Below are positions 22,486 to 34,400 of a stretch of 64,000 nucleotides of DNA, piece after piece. Location: positions 2,109,501 to 2,173,500 of the forward strand of contig NC_059402.1 in assembly GCF_905220565.1 (NCBI RefSeq). The letters run 5' to 3'. Source of the DNA: Melitaea cinxia (taxonomy: Eukaryota; Arthropoda; Insecta; Lepidoptera; Nymphalidae). The notes under the pieces were generated by a model. It did not search any database and was not told the DNA's origin. It saw nothing but the letters and a program-made list of their open reading frames with translations. Position numbers and translations under genes: made by a program. Positions within the stretch are counted from its first letter, which is position 1, and each line of letters begins with the position of its first letter.

Positions 22486-25400
22486 GTAGGAAGACATGGT
22501 CGTGGCTTTACGTTACGTGTTGTGGAAACGTTCGTCAAGCCTGAACTTCAAGGCCTCGGGGCTCAAGGATCTCTGTGATTAGTTCATTGCCGATCTAGAA
22601 AGTGTGAGCGCGCGCATACCTTGTTACCTTGAGCTAAGCCACTATTTAACCGTGTAGAGTAACGAACGTAACGATTGTATACTATCACGATAATGTTACA
22701 TAGTATTTAGTTTTCTATCGTTAAATTCTACAATCAAATATTTAATAAAAGTTAGATAAGCTAAAATTTAAGTATTTTTAAACATTCCGAAGGGGTTTTT
22801 AGTTTTTTAAATCGAGTTTAAATATATATTAAAAATACTGTTAGACAGTAATTGAAACTTCTCATTTTGTGTAAGAAACTTGTTCAAATGAATAATATGA
22901 AAAAAAAAGTATACTCAACAGCTTGAAGTATGTCACATTGGTGGGCTTTATCTGTTATTTATGAAATCCTTTAGTTGAAAAGGAAACAATAGATTTTTCA
23001 ATTCAATAGGAATACATAAATAATTAATTCTATGTAAGTTTGAACAATACAGGCCTGGGCTGAATATGGTAGTAAGTCTAGACAGAATGACTTGTGAAAT
23101 TGTTAATATATATTTTAGCTGCTATCAAAGAATTTTCTTCAGAAACTAAAAAAATTAGTACTTTCTATATATTGCTTATTTCTAAATGTTTTTAAAGAGT
23201 AATGTCGTTTTAAAATACTCAATTGAAAATTTAAGGATTGAATATGATATTTCAAGTGTGTTTGATATTAATTATTGCTTTTATTAATATTAATTAATTT
23301 CTTTAAGTAATTGTGAATTATATTATGACACAGTAGTATAAACATTAAAATCTTGATTAATTCTGAAGAAGACTAGATGATGCTGATGCATTTATTTTAT
23401 AAAACCAACTCTTATTTGTGTTATTTATGCAATTTTTTATTTTGTAATTTTGATAAATGGTCTTACAAAAGCCCTTAAAACAATATAATAATAATAAAAG
23501 AATAGGTTAGCGTGGTATGGGCTCATGCAATGAGGAGGGATGAATGCTATGTTGGTAAAAGAATGTTAGGGATGAATATTGAAGGACGAAGAGCGATCGG
23601 TAGACCAAAAAAGTGATGGATGGATTGTGTGAGTGAGGAATAATAGAGAGGAATGGAAGAGGAAAACATGTTGTGCCGACCCTACATAAGTGGGATAAGG
23701 GCAAGAAGATGATGACAACTCCTATATTCCTACAATCCACTCACTATATTGAAAGATTGAACCCTACAATTGTGCATCCATCATAGAAAAAGATGAAAAA
23801 ATATAGATTTAAATTAAACAAGTTTCTTACACAATAAAAAATATTGTGATAATGTTGTTTATAAATAAAACAACTCTTTGTAAAGTACTAGCAACCCGCC
23901 CCGGCTTAGCACTGGTCCAATGCTGATACTATCAACAACAAAAGATAGAAATCTCTAAAAATTTTTCTCTACTGTTTTATGCATGTTATTATACATATAA
24001 ACCTTCCCCTTGAATTAGTCTATTAAAAACAACCCACATCAAAATCCATTGCATAAATTCAAAGATCTAAGCATACATAATGACAGACAGGGGGAAGCAG
24101 CTGATTTATACTATGTAGTGAATCACGGGGAACATAAAATACATTGTCAATGTATTAATAAATTTACACAAAATTCTAGGTATCAGATAGTACTGAATAA
24201 ATGGGATATCTAGCACACATAAATTAAATAAATTGTAGTAGAAAAAAAACTAAAAAACCACACTTTTATAGCTAATCGAACTAAAAAGTAGAAAATAATT
24301 GTTAATTACAGAGATTCAAATTATTCTCTTAATAACTTAAATTTTATTATAATTTTATTTTGAAGTAATTAATTATGATTGATTGTTTGATCTTCTAGTG
24401 CTGTAATATATAATCTTTTTTAATTAAAAATTTATTCTACTTTTTAGTTTGATTAGCTATAAAAGCGTGTTTTTTTTTTTCATTTTTTTAAACTATAATT
24501 TATTTTTTAGTTCGATTTTTCAATTAATTATTTGTGGACATGTGATATTCCATTATTAATATAAACAATAAAAGAATGACTATTCCGCGACGAGCGAAAT
24601 CACGAACTTACGCCACGCGAAGCGGGCGGGAAACAGCTAGTAAGGAATAAACAGTCCTTGATACGTGTGCAAAGTTTCAAATTAATCAAACTTCTGGAAA
24701 TCAGTGAAAATTATGCTCCAAGATTCCATTACATACATACATACATACAACCCAAGCTAATAAAAGCGTGGTAAAAAAATTAGGGCAATAGATTCACAGA
24801 TAAGTGCATTAAAGCAAATCAATCTTCAGAAGTGTTGATATTGATACAATTCAGTTTATCACTTGATTAACTGCCACACAAAGTTTACAAATAAAACATT
24901 GAAATTAATTAACAATTGATTATGTTTCGTTTATATTCATGTTTATGATACATTGAAAGAAAACATCTTAACATTGTTTCTTGGTAATAATTAAAAATAA
25001 AATTCTTATAATCATGAAAGATAATTTGCGAGTATAAACAAAGTTGGTCTTATTGCAGCTGATTAAAAAACAATTATATAGTTATTATTCAGTCAGGTTA
25101 ATAATATCGTGGTAATACTAAAATATTAGTATTGGTACATGCTATATAAGATTAACTCTTATATTTATTTCTAATAAATTTCATTATTTTTTATTTTTTT
25201 AATTTTTGATTATAAAATATTTATATTTGTTTATATTTGTATAGGCATGTTTACCATTGTTGTTGTTGTTGTTGGTAATTTTGAGTTTCTGATATTTTGG
25301 CACTAGTAGAACCATTATGATGACCGGTAAACTCGTTACACATAAACAATAAACAGTAAAAGCTGGTCACTGTGCTGATCATTACCAATTGTACATATTT

Positions 25401-28400
25401 ATTTATTGTACAGCTTAAACCATTGTATGAAGTCTGAATTTTATATTATTGAAAGGATATATCTCTTTGTTTCTCTTGAATAGTACCTATTTCAAAATTT
25501 TTAAGCAATTCTCTGATACCAAATTGTTTAAGTACCGTTTTAACTCTATTTCATTTAATTCAAAAATAATAATATAAAATTATTATTAATATTTAATATT
25601 AAACAGAATTACTTATTTTTTTTGTTATGTTTCAGGGTAAACTAGTGAAGCATTTCTCGAGACAGCTGGTCATAAAGGCTCAATTTGTGGAAGAGATACA
25701 GAGAGAACTAGGTCACGTTCCCAGTTTAAGGCAATGGCTACGAGTTGTGGGGCTCAGTGTAGATGCTATAGAGGTAAAAACATCTTGTGATTTTTTTAAA
25801 TAAAATAATTACTATTCTTATTTGTGTAAGTTTTTGTAACAGTAATTTTATTTTGACACTATAATTGTAAAATTATAATAAACTAGCATGTCGCCCGGCT
25901 TCGCACGTGTCCTTAACAAAAGTTACATAATATTTTTTTTCCTATTTTTTTTTTACATATAATATAGCCTATGTCACACGCGGACAGTGTAGCCCCCAAC
26001 AGTGAAAGAATTTTTCAAATCGCTTCAGTAGTTTCGAGGTCTATTCAAAGCAAGCAAACAAACAAACAAGTCTTTTCTCTTTATAATATAAGTAAAGATC
26101 TAATAAAAATTAAGTGCTAAGGTTTTTTTAGGAGTAAGTAGTTTGCAATTTTATTTGTGTTAAGGTTAACTGTTATGGTTGCTTTTATGATACTTTGATT
26201 TCTAGTAAGAGTTCTAAATGTCTTTGGTATTAAATATTCTTAATTTTAACATTAATTGATAAAAAACAACAAACAAATATATTTTTTATACAGTATAGAT
26301 TGTTAAAATATACATGAAACTATTTGTCTTTAAAAAGTTTTTTTTTTTTTCTTATTTTTAGTATTGTGTATATTTTTGAAAAATGTAGTTGTGTATTAAT
26401 GGTGTTATTAAATGTAATTAAATTTTTATAAACAAAATAATAAATATTTAACATTCATATTTCCTCAAATAATGCGTGTGCGCTCGCCGGCACGAAATGT
26501 TACATCTAATTTATGTATGTATATAGTAGAAAGTGGTTTCACTTGCAGAATGTTGTAAATATCCAATGCTGAATCATCATTACATACGAGTAGTATAAAA
26601 CAAAGTCGCTTCCCGCTGTTTTGATGCAATTTTCTTTAGTAAATAGAGTGATTCCAGGTGAAGATTTGTATGTATAATACATGCATAATATAGTAAGAGG
26701 AACTCTTATAGTTTTTGCAACCGTGCGAAGCCGGGGCGGTTCGCTTGTATTACATAAAATCTTTAGTATCAGGATTACCAATATTGAAAACTAAATCTGA
26801 AACAATTGTTTCGAATAACTTTTCTTAGAGAATGTATAGGTGAAGTAATAATTTGTGGAGAATTAAGATCAGCTGGAACATTTATAGTCTTATCTATGTC
26901 ATACACTACTAGAAATGAGCCTTTGCGTGCTTTTAAATGCATTGCCTTGAGGACACAAAGACATACATCCAGATAGGACAGAATTATTGTTTGTAAAACG
27001 CATCTCTACACCATTTTTGTTGAGATCCCTATCACAGCATGAAACGTCGTGGTCAAAATTTTGTTTAGCTGATTGGGGAAGTACCTATCTGTTAATGTCT
27101 ATAAATTGTTGAACTTGAACGGTCACCATGATCACTTGATTTTACGGGACTTACCGCGATTACCGCATAAAAGCCCGTAACGAAATTTGGGGTCCCGGAA
27201 ATGTTCTTAAAACTCGAGTGACAGTAGACAAGAAGAACCAAAAATAGAGAGTAGCTAAAACTCCTGGAGAGGGTTTAGGGTTGGAGTCCGCAATACGCAC
27301 GCGATGCTCTTGCTATCATAGCCATCCATAGGCTACGGTATCAGCTTTTCATCAGGCGGACTGTGCACTTGTTGCTTTGTGCATTTATAGTGAAATAAGA
27401 CCTGAACCATGTGTTTACTGTAATATTTATAGTGCATTTCAAATACTCCTCAGGCGGTTTTGTCTCGAGTGTCATCGCTGGAGACCCTGCGCGAACGTAC
27501 CGAACACGAGCTACGGGCGATGCTATGCGGAGCCCGAGACGAGGAGGTACGACGTCTGTGCCGTGCCATGCAGCGGTTGAGGAGCTATACGGGTTTGTAC
27601 ATACATTCTGAACACAAACTACACATCGTACATACGTCACATACAAAGAATATACTGTACATAGCGCACACATTTTAAATAGCGTACGCACTGTACTTCT
27701 ATTAGTGTTGTCGCTGTACACACGCGTGACCTAACTATGTTATTTTATTATCACAATAAAAGTACAATTTTTTTTTTTTAAATAGGCCACAGCAACCACA
27801 TCGGAAGCAGCCCAACTGGAAATGTATCTCGACCTTACAAAATGTTAGAGCCAAACGACTGCTCTCAAAAAGTTTTCGTTTAATTAGGTATTCAGATTTC
27901 TTAAAAATGTGCAGTTTTGATAGTAGGGGTAGGGTCGGCAACACACCCGTGATGCACCTGATGTTGCAGGCATCCATAAGCTGCGGTAGTTGCTAATCAT
28001 CAGAGATGGTCAAATCACTTGTTCGCCACCATAGTGGTATTAATAAAACGTTACAATGTCTTTGACTATATCCATATCAAATTTCATTATAAATGTTTCA
28101 TGAACCTCTTGTATATAACAGTAACAAACATCATTTTCAGAGACAAGCATTTTTAATTTTTGTACCAAATAACAAATGTAAGTAATGTCTAATAAATAAT
28201 TTCAGAGGCCTTAGCCCGAGGTGATGGAGCAACAGAACTTCCGCTGTACTGGGACTCTTGGGAGAGACACGGACGGGGCTCACCTCGTGCAAGGGATGAT
28301 AGGAATTCTAATAATAAAAAAGGTATGTAGTACTTTTTGGCAAAAAAAAAAAAAAAAAAAAAAAAAAGTTTTTGCCAATATGCTTTTCAATAAACTAAAG

Positions 28401-31400
28401 CCATATGTAGAATCCAGCTTGGGGGAGTATCAGTGTGGGTTCCGTCCAAACAGGTCCACAATAGACCAAATCTTCTCGCTTAGGCAGATCCTTGAGAAAA
28501 CGTTTGAATACAACGTGAAAACTCACCACCTTTTCGTAGATTTTAAGGCTGCCTATGACAATGTGCACAGAAGTTTCCTGTACCAGGCTATGATGGAGAT
28601 CGGCATCCCAACAAAGCTCGTGCGCCTGACGGAGATGACTCTTAGAAACTCTCAGAGCGTTGTCAGAGTTCAAACAAGTGTATCAGAACCGTTCAGAACC
28701 AATGACGGCTTAAGACAAGGGGATGCGCTCTCGTGCCTACTGTTCAACATCGCTCTCGACAAGTGTATTCGCGACTCAAAGATCGAGACCAAAGGCACTA
28801 TCTACCACAAATCCGTTCAAATTCTAGGGTATGCGGATGACCTCGATGTGATAGGAAGATCTCTACCTGCAATGGAGAGTGCATACCTTGCTCTTGAAAA
28901 ATCAGCTGTGGAGGCCGGTCTTCAAATTAACATGGCTAAGACTAAGTACCTGAAAGCGTCAAAAGACCAGCAAACCCTACTACAAGGAGTTAATATTGGC
29001 AATAACACCTTCGCTAGCGTCAATCATTTCGTATACCTGGGATCCTTGGTAACCGATAACAACGATGTGTCTTCAGAAATAAGTAGAAGAATAATGGCGG
29101 CTAACAAGTGCTACTTCGGACTACTAAGATACTTACGTTCGAAACTCCTTTCAAGAAGCATAAAACTTCTCTTGTACAAAACCTTACTAAGGCCCATACT
29201 CACCTACGGTTCCGAATGTTGGGTGCTGAGCAAAAAAGACGAAAATTCCTTGTTGGTATTTGAGCGGAAAATACTAAGACGCATTTTCGGAGCTGTGATG
29301 GAAAGTGAGAGATGGCGAACGCGTTATAACCACGAGCTATACCAAATGTACGATGAGCCAAATATAATTAAGACCATAAAGATTGGGCGCCTGCGTTGGG
29401 CAGGGCACGTATTGCGAATGGACGAGGCCAGAGTACCCAAGCGCCTTTTAGAAGGCCGACCGGAGGGCCGCAGAAGTCGAGGAAGGCCCAAGCTCAGATG
29501 GTTGGACGGCGTCGAACAAGACATCAAGACCTTGGGAATAACAAGTTGGAGAAGGAAAGCCTCTAACAGATCGGACTGGAGAGCTTTGCTGGACCAGGCT
29601 AAGGCCCACCCGCGGCTGTGATGCCTCAGATGATGATGATGTAGTACTTTTTGTATTATAAATTCTAAGAATATATAAAATATAAAATCAAAGAGGCTTA
29701 CCTAGCATTTAAAAAAAAAAGATCTAAAATGGCTTACTTAAAATAAATGAAATATATAAAACCAGGTTGGAAATTGTTGTGTCGGTCGTGAAAACAGAAG
29801 TAGCTAACAATTTAAAGATGTATACATATTTTGTGGTAGTCTTACATGATAATAAATATTCAGATATTGTTTAATTCATTAAACGGTTTTAACTTATATT
29901 TTTGGAAAAATCTTCAATATGGCAACACTAGACAGTCAACCAGTTACGAAATAATAATTTATGATGCCAATACATTTAGTGAGAATAACAAAATTTAGAT
30001 AAATGTATAAATTCAATAATTAACTGATAAATATTTGTACTTCACCAGGTGGCAAATCACCCACAACACCACTAAACAAGCGGAAACATAACGTCCACCT
30101 ACCAGCTCCCGCTACTCTAACTAAATCAAGGTCGCACGAGTCACAGCTTTCCGTTAAGCCGGACACGTCAGACCTTAGGTTGGTTTCCTTAATAATATTT
30201 TGTAGAATAGTAATAATCTATGACAAATAGAGGTAAATATTAATTTACTTACAATAAATTAAAATAGGCAAATTTAGAACAAAGTAGATAATTAAAATTA
30301 TTGTGGCAGCCCTACATAATATATATTTTTTTATATTCATTAAGTCTTACCTGTCGTGTTAAGTATGTTAGAATAAATGTTTTCATTTCCTTATTAAAAC
30401 AAAAAAAAAACATTCATTTTGTGCTCATGCAGTTTCACCCGCATCAAGGTCCTCTTGCAGTGTGTTGTAGTATTTTATTTCATAGCCTCTAGCCTCATTG
30501 AACGGACCCACTAACACAAACTCTTAACATTTTAAGTTAATTAATTATACACATGTGTTCAGTGATAACAGCCAGTCGTCAGCGGTAGGTGGTGAGGGCA
30601 GTCCGCCAGCCTCTCCTCGAGAACCCGAACCTGACCCACCACACCGATACTATACCAATGTGAGTAAACGTACATTACACTTTACACCTATCTTGTTAAT
30701 GGTAAATCCAAGGATTCTTTTTTGTCTATTATGTCAACATTACATCCAAATATAACATAAATTATAACAATTTTCTATAAATATTAAGTATGACACCATT
30801 ACCCTAGTACCTACCTTAGTACCTACTATCTTTAAGTCAATTCAGGCAATATAAGAGATACATATAACGACATTTGAATGCATTCATTATCTTTTCTGTG
30901 TGTATTCACATCATAATAGCTTACAAGAGATTAGTGGAGTGGTCGCTACTAGACTGCCATGCTTAGATAAAAAGCAATATCCGATTTTTCAATTTTTTTG
31001 TAATATTTTTATGATTTAAATTATAAAATATATAATTAAAATTTTTTTATTCCAAACTTTTTAATCCATTTTCTCAGATTTAGATATTTATACTTAACCG
31101 CCTTCTACCGAAGCATGACATTTAAACAGTTTAGCCAGTGTTCTTTAATAATAAGTATATTCCCCCTCAGGCTGTATCATGTTCACCTCGTACACCAACG
31201 GTGAGTGGTTGTATGGCACACGACATTGCTCACCGCTTCACGAAGACCTTCAACATGATCGCCACGTGCGACTACTGTGACAAGCAGATGCTCTTCGGCT
31301 CCGGCCTCAAGTGCAAGGAGTGCAAGTTTAAGTGCCACCGGTGAGACCATTTGTATAATGATATCTGATATAGCCCTTAAGACTCTTTTGAACAATTTTT

Positions 31401-34400
31401 ATATGGTAACATATGTTATTTCAATATTATTTATATTTATTTATTTATTTATTTATTCTTATAAAGGTACTTCAACGACTTATTCACTATTAACAATACA
31501 GGGTATAATATTCGTAAAAATAAGTTTATGGTGAACTTGTCACTTACAGAAGTACACAACACTTACAAAAAAGAACTTTGTTCTATCGTTACATCAATAA
31601 AATATTAACAAACAAATCCAACACCAAAGAAACAGCAAAACTACTTAATTAGAATAACTTAAGAATGTAGTTAACGAGTGCATTGCAAAAGTTTGATTAA
31701 AAAATAAAAACAAAATACCAAAGATAAAAAAATTAAAATTAAAAACAATAAAATGAGACATACGCAGAATTAACAATTACAATTGTTCTTCAGAACCAGT
31801 CAATGACTTTTTGGCAAATCGGAGTAAAGTGTCTGCAAAGATGTCAATGCCACAGCAACTGTCCAGTTTATTGTAGCTGGTAATTAATCTATTCATGGGT
31901 GCATTTTGACCAAGTTTGGTCTTAGATGAGCTTGTTGTGAAAGTGTTTACTTTGCGTTTCGGTCTCACCAAGCTTTGTCGAGGTACACATATACTAATTT
32001 CGGAGAGCAAGTCGGGTGCATTAACTAAATTGTCTATGATTTTATAAAGCATAATCCGATCAGATGAGTTTCTACGTTGTTCTAATGATGTCATGCTGAA
32101 ATAGCTTAATCTAACTGAATAATCAGCACCATAAGGACATCCAGGACATTTAAAACGTAGAAACCTGGTGAAGCTTTTTTGTACGCGTTCTATTCTATTA
32201 ACGTGAACACGATACGAGGGATTCCAGACAGGGGACGCGTACTCCAAGATGCTTCTGACTAGGGTGTTGTATAATAATTTAAGGGTTGACACTGATCGAA
32301 ACTCAGAACAAGCTCTCTTTACAAAACCAACCATTTTTGATGCCTTGGCTACTATCGAATCTAAATGGTTCATGAAACTAAGTTTCCTATCAAGTTGTAC
32401 ACCTAAGTCACGGATAGTATCAACTTTCTGCAGAGAATCACCATTTAGATGATATGTTGATGATCGTACATTCCTGTTACGAGTGAAAGTCATATGATAG
32501 CATTTACATGCATTGCATGCATATGATAGCATTTACATGACATCAAGTTGTCCTGACACCAATTCTGAATTGCGTTCAAGTCTTTTTGGAGAAGAAAGAC
32601 ATCCACATCCGATTTAATCTCCCTATATACCTTTAAATCATCTGCATACAAGGAACACTTACAGTGCTTTATGGAGTATACAATATCATTTACGAAAATC
32701 ACGAATAAAATAGGCCCCAGGTGAGATCCTTGTGGTACCCCAGAGGTAGCAAAATATGGCGGCGACTCATAACCTTTTAACATCACTCTTTGTTTCCTCT
32801 CTGATAGGTAAGATGCAAACCATTTAAGCAAGGGACCAAATATGCCAAACTGCTCCAGTTTTGATATTAGTAGTCTGTGATTAACCTTGTCGAAGGCACT
32901 ACTGAAGTCGGGGGAGTCCCCAATTGTTTGATAAGTACGTCCTCGTCGTCTCCCCTGGACCCCGTCCTGACCCCGGTAACGCAGGTGGCAGGCGGGTGAC
33001 TGAACCTTGCAAACTATACTTGGTGATCGATTGTTGTGTGCGCTTCACGAATATTTTGACGCGATGCTGTTGCGATCCCGTACCAAAGGCCCTTCTCAGG
33101 GCCAAGCCGACGGCCCTTCTCAGGGCCAACCCAACGGCCCTTCTCAGGGCCAACCCAACGGCCCTTCTCAGGGCCAACCCAACGGCCCTTCTCAGGGCCA
33201 ACCCCAAGGCCCTTCTCAGGGCCAAGCTGAGGCCGACCGTCGTTTGGAGTCTAACGTCGAGTCTGACCTCGAAATGGACGTATCTATTAAGGGCTCTTCT
33301 CAGGGCCGTACCGAGGCGAAGAAGCGATCGTCCTCCTCCGTTTTCTTCGTGGGTTCGGACACGGAGACGGAGGAGACGGAAGTCTCGAAAACTATCACTG
33401 CCAGGCGTGGGAGGCCGTTGGGCTCGAAAGCAGGCTCGAGTTCAAGGGCAAAATTTTTAAAATCTGCTCCAGCGACTGTTTTCGATGATCTGGAGGCTGT
33501 ACTGCGTGGCAGGCAGTACAGGCCAGGTAGCGCTACGGAAGGGACGACTCCGATTTCCTCTGGAAACGAGTCCGATTACCTAGCGGCGTTGGATACCAGC
33601 GCATTAAATGCGCAGGAGCTGCGTGCGCGCGCAGGTGAGGGCCTTGCCTGCATTATAGAGGTTGCCAAAAAGTCCGGCAACCTCAAGGGGGAGTTTGTGG
33701 CCCGACTGAAGAGGTCCGCCAAGACCCTTACCGAGGTGGTTGACGCGCTCTCGAGCCGAAGCGAAGCCGAGGAGTCGAGGCGGTTGAGAACCGAAAATCG
33801 CCGCCTCAAACTGGAAGTGGAGGCCTTGAAGGTAGAGGTCAAAGCGTGGCGGCGCGGCGTCACCGAGGCCAGGACTGATGCGGTTGCGGCTACTACCGCC
33901 GCTGCCACCGCTACTGATGCCGGAGCGCGAACGCCGTCTACGCCCTCGCTGGGTTTAGAGCTGGTCGAGGAAATAAGATCCTTGACCTGCTCACTCGGTG
34001 ACAGGCTTAATACTCGGCTAGCGGGGATCGAGGCCCGTCTGCTGCCGGCCCAGACCTCGTGTCCTACACCAAGGGCAAAGGTAGTGGCATCCACACCACC
34101 TAAGACGTCACCTGCACCTCGTGGTCCCGAGACGACAGCCACTCCCTCGGTGGCCCCGTCCACTGCCGCCCAGGAGGAAACCTGGGCAACAGTAGTTAGG
34201 AAAGGAAAGGGCAAGGGGAAGGGAAAGTCCTCCACCCCTGCCCCTGCACCTGCGACGAAGTCAGCCGCCAAGCCGACCACTGCATCGTCTGCAAAGCAGG
34301 CCGCCAAGTCGACCGCGAAGACGTCCGCGAAGTCAACCGCCATGCCGTCCGGAAAGCCGGCTGCGAAAGCGACTGCCAAGCCGAAGTTAAAGACGCCGAA

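Larger units (their letters stand above)
22486..25635 (+). other. ksr: ksr intron 1
   Basis: A 3.15-kb AT-rich intron, GT...TTTCAG. It carries a decayed LINE fragment (23495-23720), a foldback segment (about 24255-24480), and Helitron-like ends at 23889 ('actagcaacccgccccgg', reverse) and 24625-24642 ('gggcgggaaacagctag', forward). Confidence 0.7.

Noticed and set aside
27541..27560. GAG|GTACGA as the ksr exon 3 donor
   Set aside because: Stopping here would remove the conserved RRLC...LRSYTG helix. The donor at 27593 keeps it and gives the phase needed by exon 4.
28221..28370. Start of a long frame joining ksr exon 4 sequence to the LINE
   Set aside because: The frame there is out of phase with ksr and crosses the splice donor, the target-site duplication and an A-run. 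It is a chance fusion.
32899..33225. - strand frame with LRRAVGLA repeats
   Set aside because: The reverse complement of the 24-bp repeat in LINE ORF1, with no independent support.
33576..34379. Long Ala/Val-rich - strand frame
   Set aside because: A shadow of GC-rich LINE ORF1.
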